64,000 bases of DNA from Apopatosoma sp963618495. Lineage in GTDB: Bacteria; Bacillota; Clostridia; Oscillospirales; CAG-272. Shown here one piece after another: positions 15,266 to 24,041 of this stretch (position 1 is its first letter; each line of letters opens with the position of its first letter). Made by a program: the position numbers and the translations under genes. The stretch lies in NCBI GenBank assembly GCA_963618495.1, contig CAVESF010000008.1, positions 3,489 through 67,488 of the forward strand, written 5' to 3'. A model generated the notes under the pieces. That model saw only the letters and a list, made by a program, of their open reading frames with translations, was not told the origin of the DNA and did no database searches.

Positions 15266-16867
15266 TTAATTTTGTTTTCTGCGGTAATCGGGAAGCAGCT
15301 TCGGCGAAACAGCATCTGTTTCTATACCTGCGGCTTCTCTTTCCGCATCAAATTTTGTTATATGCTCAAGCGTAAGCTTTCCTGCATTTACGCTCTTTGC
15401 CTGTTCTGCCGCGTTCTTGCCGGCACTTCTGCCGAAAACGATGATATCAAGCAGTGAATTGCCCATCAAACGGTTGCGCCCGTGGATTCCGCCTACAGCC
15501 TCGCCCGCAACATAGAGATTTTCTACATTTGTGGTCATGCCGTTTACATTGATATCGAGACCGCCGTTCTGATAATGAAGCGTGGGATAAACAAGAATCG
15601 GCTCCTTGCGGATATCTATGCCGTAACTTGCGAACATACGCATCATCGCGGGAATTCTGCGCTCTATCGTGCCCTCGCCGCCGATAGCTTCTATCATCGG
15701 CGTATCGAGCCAGACAGCCTCGCCGCTACCTGTATTGACACCCTCGCCGCGGTCGGAGCATTCGCGGATTATGGAAGCCGCCGCAACATCGCGCGTCTCA
15801 AGCGGATGCATGAATACCTTGCCGTCGCGGTTTACGAGCTTCGCACCGAGCGAACGCACCTTTTCCGTTACGAGCGCACCGAAAATCTGCTCGGGATAAG
15901 CCGCGCCTGTCGGATGATACTGGAGCGTATCGGCATAGAGGAGCTTTGCGCCTACGCGATAGCCGAGAACAAGGCCGTCGGCTGTTGCACCGTAATGGTT
16001 CGATGTCGGGAAGCCCTGATAATGCATTCTTCCCGCGCCGCCTGTCGCGATGATGACCGTCTTTGCACGGGCAACCATCAGTTCATGCGTTTCCATATTC
16101 ATGAGAACCGCGCCTGCCGCCTTGCCGTTTTCATCGAGGATAAGCTCTATTGCCGCTGTGAAATCGACTACGGGAATACCTCGGTTGAGTACCTCATCGC
16201 GCAGAGTTCTCATTATCTCGGCGCCTGAATAGTCCTTTGCCGCATGCATACGCTTGCGCGATGTTCCGCCGCCGTGAGTTGTTATCATTGTGCCGTCGGG
16301 TGCCTTGTCAAACTCCACGCCGAGGTCATTGAGCCATTCTATAGCCTCGGGCGCATCGCAAACGAGCTTTGCAAGCAGTTCGCGCTTTGCAGCGTAGTGA
16401 CCGCCGCCGAAAGCATCGACAAAATGGATAGCAGGAGAATCATTTGGCTTATCAGCCGCCTGAATGCCGCCCTCTGCCATCATCGTATTGGCATCGCCTA
16501 TGCGCAGCTTGGTGACAATCATCGTCTTTGCACCGGCATTGTCCGCTTCTATCGCCGCGGAAGCACCCGCGCCGCCGCCGCCGATGATAAGCACATCGAC
16601 ATCATATGCAATATCAGAGAGATCTATGTCGCTCGCCTTTATGCGGCTGTGCGCCTCAAGCATTTCGCAGAGCTCATGCGGAACAGCCTCGCCCTTGTTT
16701 GCGCCGATTCTGAGAGTTGCAAATTCGCTCTTCTTATAGTCGGGATGATAAGCCGCGAGAAGCGCGTCCTTCTCATCCGCCGTCATGCGGGCAGGCTCAT
16801 ATGCGATATTTTCTTTTCTTGCGGCTTCGACAGCGGCAAGAGATTCCTGAAATTCCTTTGAATACAT
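15266..16867 (-). CDS. frdA: Fumarate reductase/succinate dehydrogenase flavoprotein subunit
   Basis: A 533-residue flavoprotein predicted to reduce fumarate to succinate. The FAD Rossmann motif GGGGAGASAA is at about 96-105, after an unusual ~90-residue N-terminal extension. Where E. coli FrdA has His for covalent FAD (HTVAAEGG), this protein has Asn127 (NTMMAEGG), so FAD should be bound non-covalently, as in soluble fumarate reductases. Substrate residues look intact: THGGGTSRKR, TRDVAAASI (active-site Arg region), PTLHYQNGG and HGRNRLMGNSLLD. No membrane-anchor gene is present. An aspartate oxidase is less likely because of the adjacent FrdB-like subunit. Fumarase and malate dehydrogenase in the same operon support the fumarate role. 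Confidence 0.85.
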   Translation of the reverse strand: MYSKEFQESLAAVEAARKENIAYEPARMTADEKDALLAAYHPDYKKSEFATLRIGANKGEAVPHELCEMLEAHSRIKASDIDLSDIAYDVDVLIIGGGGAGASAAIEADNAGAKTMIVTKLRIGDANTMMAEGGIQAADKPNDSPAIHFVDAFGGGHYAAKRELLAKLVCDAPEAIEWLNDLGVEFDKAPDGTMITTHGGGTSRKRMHAAKDYSGAEIMRTLRDEVLNRGIPVVDFTAAIELILDENGKAAGAVLMNMETHELMVARAKTVIIATGGAGRMHYQGFPTSNHYGATADGLVLGYRVGAKLLYADTLQYHPTGAAYPEQIFGALVTEKVRSLGAKLVNRDGKVFMHPLETRDVAAASIIRECSDRGEGVNTGSGEAVWLDTPMIEAIGGEGTIERRIPAMMRMFASYGIDIRKEPILVYPTLHYQNGGLDINVNGMTTNVENLYVAGEAVGGIHGRNRLMGNSLLDIIVFGRSAGKNAAEQAKSVNAGKLTLEHITKFDAEREAAGIETDAVSPKLLPDYRRKQN

Positions 16868-16880
16868 TTCCCTGCCCTCC

Positions 16881-17555
16881 TTATTTTTCTATATCTCTGT
16901 TGTTGTAGAGTTCTTTCATTTCCTCGATGGGCTTACCCATAAGCGCTTCGATAAGCTCGGTGAAAGTGCCGTCGTTTATCTCTTTGACTCTGTTTTTGAG
17001 ATGCTCGGATTTCGGCGCGAGATACTTGCCGTTGAGTCTGCGGGCGAGCATAGCCACCTGCGGATGGGATATCCCCGCAGGGCAACGGGAGGAGCATACT
17101 CCGCACATCACGCAGTCAAAGGATTCCTCGGCGCATTTATCAAATTCGCCGCGCTGAGCATATGCGATATACTGCATGACATTGAGTCCCTGCGTACAGC
17201 TTTTTGTGCACGCATTGCAACCTACGCAGGCATATATCTCGGGATAAAGCTGCATCATTATCTGCTCTGTGGGCTTTATCTTCTCGATATCGTAAACCTG
17301 CTTTACAAGCGGGAAGAAAGGCAGGGTGGCAACATACATATTGTTTTCCACCTTGGTCTGGCAGGCAAGGCAGGTTTTCAGTTCGCGCTCGCCCTTTATG
17401 CGGTAAATCGTGGCGCATGCGCCGCAGAAGCCGTTTCGGCAACCGCAACCGCGCACGAGCTGATAGCCCGCATATTCCATGGCGCGCATTATGGTCAGAT
17501 TATCCGGCACGCTGTATTTCTTTCCGAATAAATAAATATCTATCATATTTTCCAT
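16881..17555 (-). CDS. frdB: Fumarate reductase iron-sulfur subunit, FrdB/TfrB-like
   Basis: A 224-residue Fe-S electron carrier. The N-terminal ferredoxin domain shows CGCRNGFCGAC (C37, C39, C44, C47) plus C62 for a [2Fe-2S] cluster. The C-terminal half has two Cys sets, C110-C113-C116-C120 and C148-C151-C154-C158, each with the CX2CX2CX3C spacing of a [4Fe-4S] cluster, rather than the 3Fe-4S set of respiratory enzymes. Methanogen TfrB has an extra HdrB-like CCG domain; it is absent here, but a separate hdrB lies in the same operon. 13 bases separate it from frdA. Confidence 0.87.
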   Translation of the reverse strand: MENMIDIYLFGKKYSVPDNLTIMRAMEYAGYQLVRGCGCRNGFCGACATIYRIKGERELKTCLACQTKVENNMYVATLPFFPLVKQVYDIEKIKPTEQIMMQLYPEIYACVGCNACTKSCTQGLNVMQYIAYAQRGEFDKCAEESFDCVMCGVCSSRCPAGISHPQVAMLARRLNGKYLAPKSEHLKNRVKEINDGTFTELIEALMGKPIEEMKELYNNRDIEK

Positions 17556-17570
17556 GCTATTTTTCCTCCA

Positions 17571-18404
17571 TCAATATTCACTGGGAAGCTCGTCCAGCTC
17601 ATCGCAACGGAATACCGGTCCGTCCTTGCAGACATATTTTGCGCCGACATTGCATCTGCCGCACTTTCCTATGCCGCATTTCATGCGAAGCTCCAGCGTG
17701 GTATAAACCTGCGTCTTGTCAAAGCCGAGCTCCTGAAGCCCTGCGAGTGTGAACTTTATCATTATAGGAGGTCCGCAGAGTATCGCTATCTTATCCGTAG
17801 AGAAGCCGAGCTCTTTTACATAGTTCGGAACGAAGCCCACATGACCTGTCCACTCGGGCTGTTCGCGGTCTATCGTGAGATGCACGGAAACGCCCGCGTC
17901 TTTTGCCCATTCGTCGATTATCTCTTTGTAATCCACGAGGTCCTGCATGCTGCGCGAACCGTAAACCACATCTATCTTGCCGTAGCGGTCGCGGTAGTGG
18001 CGGCAGTAATTGATGACGGAGCGGAGCGGAGCAAGTCCGATACCTCCGGCAATGAAGAGCATATCATGACCGACAAATTCCGTATCCACGGGAAAAGGCT
18101 TGCCGTAGGGTCCTCTTATCGTTATCTGCTGACCGACCTCCATGGAGTGAAGCCACTCGGTTACACAGCCGCATTTCTTGATGGAAAATTCCATATATTC
18201 TTCGTTTGTGGGCGAGGAGGTTATGGAGAACATAGCCTCGCCGACGCCCGGGATGGAGAGCATGGCGCACTGACCCGGCTTATGCTCAAAAGCTTTTTTG
18301 CCGTCGGGAGTTACCACGCGGAATGTCTTGACATCGGGCGTATCTATGCGGATATCCGTCACTATGCCAATGGCGGGAATAAGCGGTTCTCTCATATCAG
18401 CCAT
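17571..18404 (-). CDS. flxA: NAD(P)H- and FAD-binding oxidoreductase subunit, FlxA-like
   Basis: A 277-residue ferredoxin-NADP reductase-fold subunit of the type found in FlxA, AsrB and PyrK. The FAD domain (about 10-110) contains FSITSSP; the NAD(P) domain (about 120-235) contains GGIGLAPLRS and CGPPIM; the C-terminus holds a Cys set (CGIGKCGRCNVG and a downstream C) for a [2Fe-2S] cluster. It would be the NADH entry point of the Flx-Hdr complex. AsrB of anaerobic sulfite reductase is the main alternative, but no asrC is present and hdrABC is. It overlaps the upstream gene by 8 bases. Confidence 0.85.
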   Translation of the reverse strand: MADMREPLIPAIGIVTDIRIDTPDVKTFRVVTPDGKKAFEHKPGQCAMLSIPGVGEAMFSITSSPTNEEYMEFSIKKCGCVTEWLHSMEVGQQITIRGPYGKPFPVDTEFVGHDMLFIAGGIGLAPLRSVINYCRHYRDRYGKIDVVYGSRSMQDLVDYKEIIDEWAKDAGVSVHLTIDREQPEWTGHVGFVPNYVKELGFSTDKIAILCGPPIMIKFTLAGLQELGFDKTQVYTTLELRMKCGIGKCGRCNVGAKYVCKDGPVFRCDELDELPSEY

Positions 18405-19422
18405 TTTTCTCTCCTCCTAACTTTTTCATTACCTTGACTATGTTCATCTGGATAGGACATTTTGAAAGGCATCTGCCGCAACCGACGCAGGAGAACATAC
18501 CGTCGTTATTTGTCGGGAAATACACGAGCTTGTGCATGAATCTCTGGCGGAAACGCTCAAGCTGGGTGAGTCTGGGCTGACCTGCCGACATCTTGGTGAA
18601 ATCGGAATACATGCAGGAATCCCAGCAACGGAAGCGCTTTACACCGTGACCCGTATTGAAATCCTTGATATCATAGCACTGGCAGGTGGGGCAGACAAAA
18701 GTGCAGGTGCCGCATCCGAGACACGACTGCGAAAGCTCCTTCCACTCGGGTGCGCCGAAAAATTCATCGGTCTTGCCCGCTCCGAAAGCGTCTGCCGAGA
18801 GGGAAGCAAGCGGGAGCTTCTTCATGCGCTCCGCTGTCTGCTTCTTCTGCTCGGAAACGGGTGCTTCGTCCGCTTCCTCTGTGATATTTTCGAGTCCCGC
18901 GAGAAGCTTTTCGCCCTTTTCCGTTTTTGCCTGCATATAGAGCGCGCCGTCTGCTTTCCAGCAGGCGATATCGCCCGCGGGGTCAGCCGCGTCTATGCCG
19001 AATGTATGACAGAAGCAGGTTTCTGCGGGGCGTGTGCAGGCAAGCGACATGATTACCGCATGCTCGCGGCGATTCTTATAATAAGAATCCTGCGGCTCGG
19101 CAAGGAAAACCTTATCAAGCACATCAAAGCTGCGCACATCGCAGGCGCGCACGCCGAATACCACAAAATCCTCGCATTCTTTTCTTGTATCTATTATCTC
19201 GATGGTCTTTCCCTCTGTTTTGAAATCCATCAGATTTTCCGTCTGCGGGAAAAAGAAATCCTTTGCGCTGCGGACGGTATTGAGCGCCTCGGAGAGGGTC
19301 TTGCCCTCCTCCCATTTTTCAAATTTCGCGCCCGCCTTTGTATCTGCAGGAAGATAGAGCGTCTCATTCTGCGATATTGCGGAGAAGAGAGCATTCAGCT
19401 TGTCAAGTGAAATTTTACGCAT
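18397..19422 (-). CDS. Fe-S subunit of the Flx complex, AsrA-like (FlxB/FlxC)
   Basis: A 341-residue protein starting at ATG 19422 behind GGGGAG; the ATG sits inside the previous stop (ATGCGTAA). The N-terminal two thirds resemble AsrA/HydB-type electron-transfer subunits (FGVRACDVRSFDVLD, CFCHTFGID). The C-terminal part has two [4Fe-4S] sets, CLGCGTCTFVCP and CVGCGRCLSKCP. It should shuttle electrons between FlxA and HdrA. Which of flxB or flxC it corresponds to cannot be settled by eye, so no symbol is given. Confidence 0.8.
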   Translation of the reverse strand: MRKISLDKLNALFSAISQNETLYLPADTKAGAKFEKWEEGKTLSEALNTVRSAKDFFFPQTENLMDFKTEGKTIEIIDTRKECEDFVVFGVRACDVRSFDVLDKVFLAEPQDSYYKNRREHAVIMSLACTRPAETCFCHTFGIDAADPAGDIACWKADGALYMQAKTEKGEKLLAGLENITEEADEAPVSEQKKQTAERMKKLPLASLSADAFGAGKTDEFFGAPEWKELSQSCLGCGTCTFVCPTCQCYDIKDFNTGHGVKRFRCWDSCMYSDFTKMSAGQPRLTQLERFRQRFMHKLVYFPTNNDGMFSCVGCGRCLSKCPIQMNIVKVMKKLGGEKNG

Positions 19423-20404
19423 TGTTCTCTCCCCTTTCCACAGCCTCGGAGGGCTCAATATCCTCTGTTGTGTAATTAACTATCGGAGCGCGGCTTCCGA
19501 CCTCGGCTCCCGCCTGATAATCGCCGTAGAAACGGTCGATATCGAGAATAAACTTGCGGTTAAGCAGGTGAAGCGGAATATGCTGAGGGCAAACGCGCGA
19601 GCATTCGCCGCAGTCCGTGCATCTGCCGACTACATGGAATGCGCGTATGATATGGAACATCTTCTCTTCGAATGAGTCTGATGCCGCCTTGTTTTCAACG
19701 CCCGAATCGGGGTTGTCGAAAACGCACTTTTCGCAGGTGCATGCGGGACAGACATCGCGGCACGCATTGCAACGGATGCAACGCGAAAGCTCCCCCTGCC
19801 AGAAAGCAAATCGCTCGTCCGGCGTCATCTTTTCGAGCTTTTCCACCTCGTCGAAGCGGGTGTTTTCGATAACATCGCCGTCCTCGCCAAGCAGTTCGTC
19901 GTAGGCGACATGCTTTTTCGATTTGCAGCAACGGCATCTCTCGGAGATAAGCTCCGCGCGCGGGAAAGTTTTCTTTCCGTCATAGAGCGTATCTATGACA
20001 ACGCTGTCTCCCTCTTCGGAAACGGAGAGTATACCCTCGGCATGAGCCTTGAGCGTATTTACATCCATCATGCCGTCGCAGGGAACGCCGATGACATATA
20101 CCTTTTCGCGGTCGAAGCGGTGTTCGGTGAGCAGCTGATTGAAGCTGTATGTATCGCAGGGCTTGAGGAAAACGAGAACCTTTCCCTCGCCTGCCGTCTC
20201 TTTTATCAGATATTTCGAGAAGTTTGCGCCGCAGAAGCCGTTCCAGACGAAATTCTTTTCTATCTCCCCGGCACTGTGAAATACAGCGGGAGTGATATCA
20301 TAGTCAAATTCGCCCTTGTGCCAGCCGAGCACACGGTTTACCGTGCCGTCGGCAAGGAGCGCTTTCGCGCGGGATATGAGAATATCTCTTTTTATTTCTT
20401 GCAT
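19415..20404 (-). CDS. Fe-S subunit of the Flx complex, F420-hydrogenase-beta-like (FlxC/FlxB)
   Basis: A 329-residue Fe-S protein. The N-terminal part contains FLKPCDTYSFNQLL and VIGVPCDGM, typical of FrhB/FdhB-related electron-transfer proteins. The middle has an extra Cys cluster (CRCCKSKKH) and CIRCNACRDVCPACTCEKC; the C-terminus has CTDCGECSRVCPQ. It pairs with the 18397-19422 gene as the two ferredoxin-like subunits of an FlxABCD module. It overlaps the neighbouring genes on both sides (8 and 13 bases), implying stoichiometric translation. Confidence 0.8.
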   Translation of the reverse strand: MQEIKRDILISRAKALLADGTVNRVLGWHKGEFDYDITPAVFHSAGEIEKNFVWNGFCGANFSKYLIKETAGEGKVLVFLKPCDTYSFNQLLTEHRFDREKVYVIGVPCDGMMDVNTLKAHAEGILSVSEEGDSVVIDTLYDGKKTFPRAELISERCRCCKSKKHVAYDELLGEDGDVIENTRFDEVEKLEKMTPDERFAFWQGELSRCIRCNACRDVCPACTCEKCVFDNPDSGVENKAASDSFEEKMFHIIRAFHVVGRCTDCGECSRVCPQHIPLHLLNRKFILDIDRFYGDYQAGAEVGSRAPIVNYTTEDIEPSEAVERGENNA

Positions 20405-20826
20405 CTCAGATCCTCCAGTCTCTTGTTTTCGCCCAGAGAAGCAACCTTCTCTGCGAAATCATTCATCGTAGCGGCAAATTTTGCGCCCTCTGCCGCGCTC
20501 ACCCATTCAACTCTCGTGCGTTCTCTCTCTATGCCGAGATAATCGAGCATCGAGAAAAGCAGAGCCATACGGCGGCGCGTATAATAGTTGCCCGAGGTAT
20601 AGTGGCAGTCACCGGGGTGACAGCCGCAGAGTATCACGCCGTCAGCTCCGCGCTGAAATGCGCGAAGTATGAACATGGGATTTACTCTGCACGAGCAGGG
20701 CACACGGATTATCTTTACATTTGCCGGATAGTTAAGTCTGTTGTTTCCCGCGAGGTCTGCGCCCGCATAGGAACACCAGTTGCAGCAGAATGCCACAATA
20801 AGCGGCTTATATTCGTTTACTTGCAT
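20392..20826 (-). CDS. flxD: MvhD/FlxD-type iron-sulfur protein
   Basis: A 144-residue protein of the MvhD family, which passes electrons to HdrA. Diagnostic Cys are CCNWC (C14, C15, C18), CSC (C44, C46) and CGCHPGDC (C67, C69, C74), plus RVNPMFILRAFQRGADGV, all close to the methanogen MvhD pattern. I chose the ATG at 20826, which overlaps the hdrA stop by 10 bases; longer frames read into hdrA. No hydrogenase large subunit is present, so the electron source is Flx rather than Mvh hydrogenase. Confidence 0.9.
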   Translation of the reverse strand: MQVNEYKPLIVAFCCNWCSYAGADLAGNNRLNYPANVKIIRVPCSCRVNPMFILRAFQRGADGVILCGCHPGDCHYTSGNYYTRRRMALLFSMLDYLGIERERTRVEWVSAAEGAKFAATMNDFAEKVASLGENKRLEDLRCKK

Positions 20827-22811
20827 ATTGCGTCCACCTCCGCCATTATCTGTCTGCTCGTGAATCCGCGCAGATCCATCGCACCGGACATACAAGCCAC
20901 CGTGCAGGCTCCGCAGCCCTGACATACCGCTTCGTTTACAGAAGCAACGCGGCGAACCTTCGTCGTTCTGTCGGGCATTCTGAATTCTTTTTCTATATAT
21001 GTTATCGCGCCGTAGGGGCAAACCTTTTCGCAGGTTGAGCAACCGTTGCACATCATCTCATCCGAGTGAGCGACGCAGGGATTGCCTGTCAGCTTGTCCT
21101 TGCAGAGCAGTCCGATAACCTTGGAAGCCGCCGCTCCCGCCTGAGAAACCGTCTCTGGGATATCCTTGGGTCCCTGGCATGTTCCAGAGAGGAAAACGCC
21201 TGCCGTCGGGCTTTCCACAGGGCGAAGCTTCGGATGAGCTTCCGTGAAGAAATCGTTTGTATCCATGCTTGCCGTCAGCATCGTTGCGAGGTGACGGGCT
21301 GATTTATCAGGCTCGATTGCTGCCGCGAGAACCACGAGATCGGCATCTATATGGAGCTGATTTCCGTAGATGAGGTCGGAGCCCTGAACCTTGAGCTTCT
21401 CTCCCTCGGGCGAAACCTTGCCCACCATGCCCTTGATGTAGTGCACACCGTATTCTTCTACGGCACGACGGTAAAATTCATCGAAGTTCTTACCCGGGGT
21501 ACGGACATCTATGTAGAAAACATAAACCTCTGTGCCGGGATACTTGTCGCGGATGAGCATCGCGTGCTTTGCCGTATACATGCAGCAGATCTTGGAGCAG
21601 TATTCCTTGCCCTTGTCCGCGCACGCCGCGCAGCGTGAGCCTACGCACTGAACGAAAACTATCGTGTGCGGATGCTTGCCGTCGGAAGGGCGCAGAAGCG
21701 TGCCGCCCGTGGGACCTGCCGCATTCATCAGGCGCTCCAGCTCGAGCGAAGTAATGACATCCTTTGACTGCGAATAAGCAAATTCATCGAATTTCTCCAT
21801 GGAGATGGGATTGAAGCCCGTAGCCACAACTATGGCACCGTACTTCTCTTCCACAAATTCGTCCTTCGCCTTGTAATCTATGGCTCCCGCGCCGCATACC
21901 TTGGAGCAAACGCCGCACTTGCCCGTTTTCAGCATCATGCAGTAGTTCGGGTCTATCGTTGCCACCTTCGGCACAGCCTGCGCAAAAGGAATGTATATCG
22001 CGCTTCTGTTGTTCATACCGAGGTTGAACTCATTGGGTACTTTCTTCTGCGGACACTTTTCCGTGCAGAGTCCGCAACCTGTGCATATCTCTTCTTTTAC
22101 ATACCTTGCCTTGCGCTTTATCGTGACATCGAAGTTGCCGACAAATCCCTTTACAGCGGTCACCTCAGAATATGAGAAAATTCGTATCTTCTCGTTCTGA
22201 GCGACATCCACCATCTTCGGCGTGAGGATACATGCGGCGCAGTCGAGCGTCGGGAATGTCTTATCCAGCTGAGCCATCTTGCCGCCGATAGTCGGCTTTG
22301 TCTCGACTATATCAACTGGGAATCCCGCATCGGCTATATCGAGTGCTGTCTGAATGCCCGCAATACCGCCGCCGATAACGAGCGCACGCTTTGTCACCGG
22401 ACTTTCTCCCGGGGTCAGCGGCGCATTGAGATTTACCTTTGCCACAGCCGCCTTGCCGAGGATTATCGCCTTTTCCGTGCCGGTAGGCATATCCTTATGT
22501 ACCCATGAGCACTGCTCACGGATATTTGCTATTTCCACCATGTATGGGTTCAGCCCCGCACCTGCCGCCGTCTTGCGGAAAGTCGCCTCATGCATACGCG
22601 GAGAGCATGAGCAGACCACGATACCCGAGAGCTTATGCTCGGCTATAGCGTCCTTTATCATGTTCTGTCCTGCCTGAGAGCACATATACTGATAGTCCGT
22701 GGCGAATACAACGCCCGGCTCATGAGAGAGAGCCGCCGCTACCGCCTTTACATCCACCGTTCCCGCGATATTCGTACCGCAGTGGCAGACAAAAACACCT
22801 ATTCTTTGCAT
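20817..22811 (-). CDS. hdrA: Heterodisulfide reductase subunit A (flavin-bifurcating)
   Basis: A 664-residue HdrA of full architecture: an N-terminal Cys domain (GVFVCHCG at 5-12, C44, C67-C69), a thioredoxin-reductase-like FAD domain (GGGIAG at 147-152; LDCAAC at 189-194), an inserted ferredoxin set (C243, C246, C249, C253), a Cys-rich region VQCVGSRC, and two C-terminal [4Fe-4S] sets (CNGCSTCEKVCP and CQGCGACTVAC). In characterised homologues the HdrA flavin bifurcates electrons between a high-potential acceptor via HdrBC and ferredoxin. Here the high-potential acceptor may be fumarate, by context only. Confidence 0.93.
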   Translation of the reverse strand: MQRIGVFVCHCGTNIAGTVDVKAVAAALSHEPGVVFATDYQYMCSQAGQNMIKDAIAEHKLSGIVVCSCSPRMHEATFRKTAAGAGLNPYMVEIANIREQCSWVHKDMPTGTEKAIILGKAAVAKVNLNAPLTPGESPVTKRALVIGGGIAGIQTALDIADAGFPVDIVETKPTIGGKMAQLDKTFPTLDCAACILTPKMVDVAQNEKIRIFSYSEVTAVKGFVGNFDVTIKRKARYVKEEICTGCGLCTEKCPQKKVPNEFNLGMNNRSAIYIPFAQAVPKVATIDPNYCMMLKTGKCGVCSKVCGAGAIDYKAKDEFVEEKYGAIVVATGFNPISMEKFDEFAYSQSKDVITSLELERLMNAAGPTGGTLLRPSDGKHPHTIVFVQCVGSRCAACADKGKEYCSKICCMYTAKHAMLIRDKYPGTEVYVFYIDVRTPGKNFDEFYRRAVEEYGVHYIKGMVGKVSPEGEKLKVQGSDLIYGNQLHIDADLVVLAAAIEPDKSARHLATMLTASMDTNDFFTEAHPKLRPVESPTAGVFLSGTCQGPKDIPETVSQAGAAASKVIGLLCKDKLTGNPCVAHSDEMMCNGCSTCEKVCPYGAITYIEKEFRMPDRTTKVRRVASVNEAVCQGCGACTVACMSGAMDLRGFTSRQIMAEVDAICK

Positions 22812-22828
22812 CGCTTGCCTCTCCTCCC

Positions 22829-23221
22829 TTATTTCGAATATTTGCGCATCGCGGAAACGATAGCCTGCTGCGGCATATCGTCATCGAGAAGCGCGGGAAT
22901 ATCATCCGCTGTCATGTGATTTGCGCCCTTTTCGCGTATCGCGAGCAGGCGTACCGCCTCGACAAGCTTTGCGGGTTCGACGCCGCGGGGACATCTGTCC
23001 ACGCAGGCAAAGCAAGAGAGGCATTTATATACCGATTCCGACTTCATCAGCGTTTCGATATCGCCCGTTTCGACCATATATACAAACTGGTGCGGGTGAT
23101 ATTCCATTTCGCCGTATGAGGGACAGGTGCCGGAGCATTTGCCGCATCGCATGCATTTCAGCGGGTTGACGCCGCTCATGCGGAGCGCCTGCTCGCGGCG
23201 GAGTTCGTTTTTACTGCTCAT
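22829..23221 (-). CDS. hdrC: Heterodisulfide reductase subunit C
   Basis: A 130-residue small Fe-S subunit with two CX2CX2CX3CP sets, C23-C26-C29-C33 and C67-C70-C73-C77, that relay electrons from HdrA to HdrB. Its start lies inside the hdrB stop (ATGAGCAGTAA, 11-base overlap). Length and spacing are normal for soluble HdrC. Confidence 0.92.
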   Translation of the reverse strand: MSSKNELRREQALRMSGVNPLKCMRCGKCSGTCPSYGEMEYHPHQFVYMVETGDIETLMKSESVYKCLSCFACVDRCPRGVEPAKLVEAVRLLAIREKGANHMTADDIPALLDDDMPQQAIVSAMRKYSK

Positions 23222-24017
23222 TTTGTTCCTCCTTTATGCCAAGAGCCTCTGTGAGAAGCTCGGTAAAGTAAACTACGGGAAGCTCGCTTCCGCTCTTTAC
23301 GAGATTGTATTTGCAAAGCGGGCATGCTGTCACTATCAGGTCTGCGCCGTGGGCGGCGGCGCTCTCGGAAACTGCAGAGGACTTTTTCTTAGCCGAGTCC
23401 GCATCCTCAAGCGCGACATAACCGCCGCAGCATTCGTTTCTCATGGGGTAGACCACCGGCTCCGCTCCGAGTGCGCGGATGAAATCCTCCATTATGCGGG
23501 GATTTTCCGCATCGTCAAAAGCCATCACCTTGGAGGGACGCAGAAGCATGCAGCCGTAATAAGCGGCTATCTTCTTGCCCGAGAGAGGATTCACTACGGC
23601 TTCCTTTACCTTGTCGAAGCCGACGACATCGCGCAGAAGCTCGAGATAGTGATAAATCTCCGTCTCACCGTTATAGGGTACGGCAGGATTTTTATCCTGC
23701 GACATATAGAGATTGACCTTGGCGGCGAAATCCGCATCGGTTTTCATCGCGTGGTTTGTCTGTTTTATTACATTGTGGCAAGCCGAACATACCGTAACAA
23801 GCGGATCACCGGCATCTCTTGCGTAAGCAAGTGCGCGAACGCTCGATAGCTTGGTGGCAATTTCGTCCTTTGCGGAGACGAAAACACCGCCGCAGCACTG
23901 CCAGTCTCTGACCTCGCAAAGCTCTATTCCGAGTTTTTCCGCGCTCTTTCGCGCATATCGGTCGAGGTCCTTTGCTTTTGTACGGAGAGTACAGCCCGGA
24001 AAATAACTGACTTTCAT
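23211..24017 (-). CDS. hdrB: Heterodisulfide reductase subunit B (two CCG domains)
   Basis: A 268-residue catalytic-type subunit. Both CCG sites are complete: C9, C41-C42, C77, C80 and C156, C196-C197, C232, C235, which in methanogen HdrB bind the two non-cubane [4Fe-4S] clusters that reduce disulfides. Intact clusters argue that this subunit still does thiol/disulfide chemistry or passes electrons in pairs. The natural disulfide is unknown, since coenzyme M/B genes are not expected in this organism. It starts the hdrBCA cluster, 24 bases after fumC. Confidence 0.93.
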   Translation of the reverse strand: MKVSYFPGCTLRTKAKDLDRYARKSAEKLGIELCEVRDWQCCGGVFVSAKDEIATKLSSVRALAYARDAGDPLVTVCSACHNVIKQTNHAMKTDADFAAKVNLYMSQDKNPAVPYNGETEIYHYLELLRDVVGFDKVKEAVVNPLSGKKIAAYYGCMLLRPSKVMAFDDAENPRIMEDFIRALGAEPVVYPMRNECCGGYVALEDADSAKKKSSAVSESAAAHGADLIVTACPLCKYNLVKSGSELPVVYFTELLTEALGIKEEQNEQ

Positions 24018-24041
24018 TCTTTACCTCCGATAAACCGTATA

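Noticed and set aside
16881..18404. Anaerobic sulfite reductase (asrAB) as explanation for the flx genes
   Set aside because: AsrA/AsrB-like parts are present, but the catalytic AsrC with its sirohaem motif is missing and hdrABC plus mvhD are directly linked.
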